A DNA stretch of 49,644 nt from Bacillus sp. AFS088145. GTDB lineage: Bacteria; Bacillota; Bacilli; Bacillales; Bacillaceae_G. Both the position numbers and the translations under genes were made by a program. Below are positions 49,464-49,644 of this stretch, in pieces. The notes beneath the pieces are model-generated. The model had not been told where the DNA came from. It saw only the letters and a program-made list of their open reading frames with translations, and did not search any database. Each line of letters begins with the position of its first letter. Position 1 is the first letter of the stretch. The DNA is taken from assembly GCF_002564465.1 (NCBI RefSeq), contig NZ_NUUX01000034.1, forward strand, positions 1-49,644, written 5' to 3'.

Positions 49464-49505
49464 AAACTAATACCTTTAGTTTTATAATACTAAAGGTATT
49501 AGTTT
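49464..49505 (-). promoter_or_regulatory. Long palindromic operator before the MBL-tetR unit
   Basis: 17-bp perfect arms AAACTAATACCTTTAGT and ACTAAAGGTATTAGTTT with an 8-base spacer TTTATAAT, 22 bp before the hydrolase start. The size and position fit binding of a TetR dimer pair over the promoter. Confidence 0.75.
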
Positions 49506-49552
49506 ATGTGAACAAAAATTCCAAATTTAATAAAAATGGTTAAATAAATAAA

Positions 49553-49581
49553 AAACCCTTCCATCCAAGATGAAAGGGTTT
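49553..49581 (-). terminator. Terminator of a minus-strand gene beyond the window
   Basis: AAACCCTT-C-CATC pairs with GATG-A-AAGGGTTT; T-rich on the minus strand. The gene it serves must start to the right of the window, and repeat copy 4 lies between them. Confidence 0.75.
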
Positions 49582-49644
49582 CAGACTGCCCGCCAAACGC
49601 TCGCTTTCTTCGTTGCTTCGCCTGTCTGCGGTGCTCATTACCGT
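49581..49644 (+). repeat. Dispersed structured repeat, copy 4 (cut by window end)
   Basis: The first 64 bases match copy 3 almost exactly, from TCAGACTG to GCTCATTACCGT. Its head directly abuts a terminator. The rest lies outside the window. Confidence 0.85.

Overview
The window is AT-rich chromosomal DNA from an endospore-forming Bacillaceae. Supporting genes are spoIIM, mciZ, a BclA-like spore-surface protein, fur/yqzK/xerD in Bacillus order, bacillithiol deacetylase bshB2 with yojF, and an asnS T-box. Much of the gene content (xerD, yqzK, fur, spoIIM, nudF, mciZ, yqkF, yqkE, yqkD, then yqjW, yqjX, yqzH) recalls one neighbourhood of the B. subtilis chromosome, broken here by inserted blocks. 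I see no rRNA or tRNA gene, insertion sequence or CRISPR array.

Layout. 0.1-6.5 kb: xerD, yqzK, fur, spoIIM, an alpha/beta hydrolase, a DUF975 membrane protein and nudF on the minus strand, then mciZ and yqkF on plus. 6.5-9.4 kb: a GrpB-family gene and a marR-MFS efflux pair. 9.4-19.6 kb: one long minus-strand catabolic operon. 19.6-26.5 kb: yqkE, asnS with its T-box leader, a decayed gene, an array of 52-bp hairpin repeats, a zinc-ribbon gene, yqkD, an iron alcohol dehydrogenase, a GNAT gene and a CDGSH protein. 26.6-28.4 kb: an LPXTA surface protein with its class D sortase. 28.4-33.3 kb: a kinase-fold gene, DinB, a BclA-like protein, a 58-residue membrane protein, a HAD phosphatase and DUF2922/DUF1659 genes. 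33.3-35.0 kb: a LexA-controlled Y-family polymerase cassette and yqzH. 35-40.5 kb: small envelope genes, tatC, a DivIC-like gene, a candidate small RNA, yojF-bshB2 and a VOC protein. 40.5-45.7 kb: a two-component system with a three-gene ABC exporter of the LnrLMN (linearmycin resistance) kind. 45.7-49.6 kb: a small secreted protein, a quinone-oxidoreductase-like gene, an unknown gene, and an MBL-hydrolase/TetR pair under a long palindrome.

The catabolic operon reads as a complete route from anthranilate to central metabolism. An HpaB-type flavin monooxygenase (inferred anthranilate 3-hydroxylase) would make 3-hydroxyanthranilate. 3-Hydroxyanthranilate 3,4-dioxygenase, ACMS decarboxylase, a semialdehyde dehydrogenase, a RidA-type 2-aminomuconate deaminase, 4-oxalocrotonate tautomerase, oxalocrotonate decarboxylase, oxopentenoate hydratase, hydroxyoxovalerate aldolase and acylating acetaldehyde dehydrogenase then give pyruvate and acetyl-CoA. 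An IclR regulator lies inside the operon. The promoter region carries a CcpA (cre) site and a 17-bp palindrome. No flavin reductase is encoded nearby.

The most unusual non-coding content is: a structured repeat of about 110-130 bp present four times, lying between a gene end and a terminator wherever both can be seen; five tandem hairpins of 52-bp period; a C-rich candidate small RNA before yojF; a LexA-box promoter pointing antisense into a DivIC-like gene; and a perfect Rex-type operator upstream of a small secreted protein.
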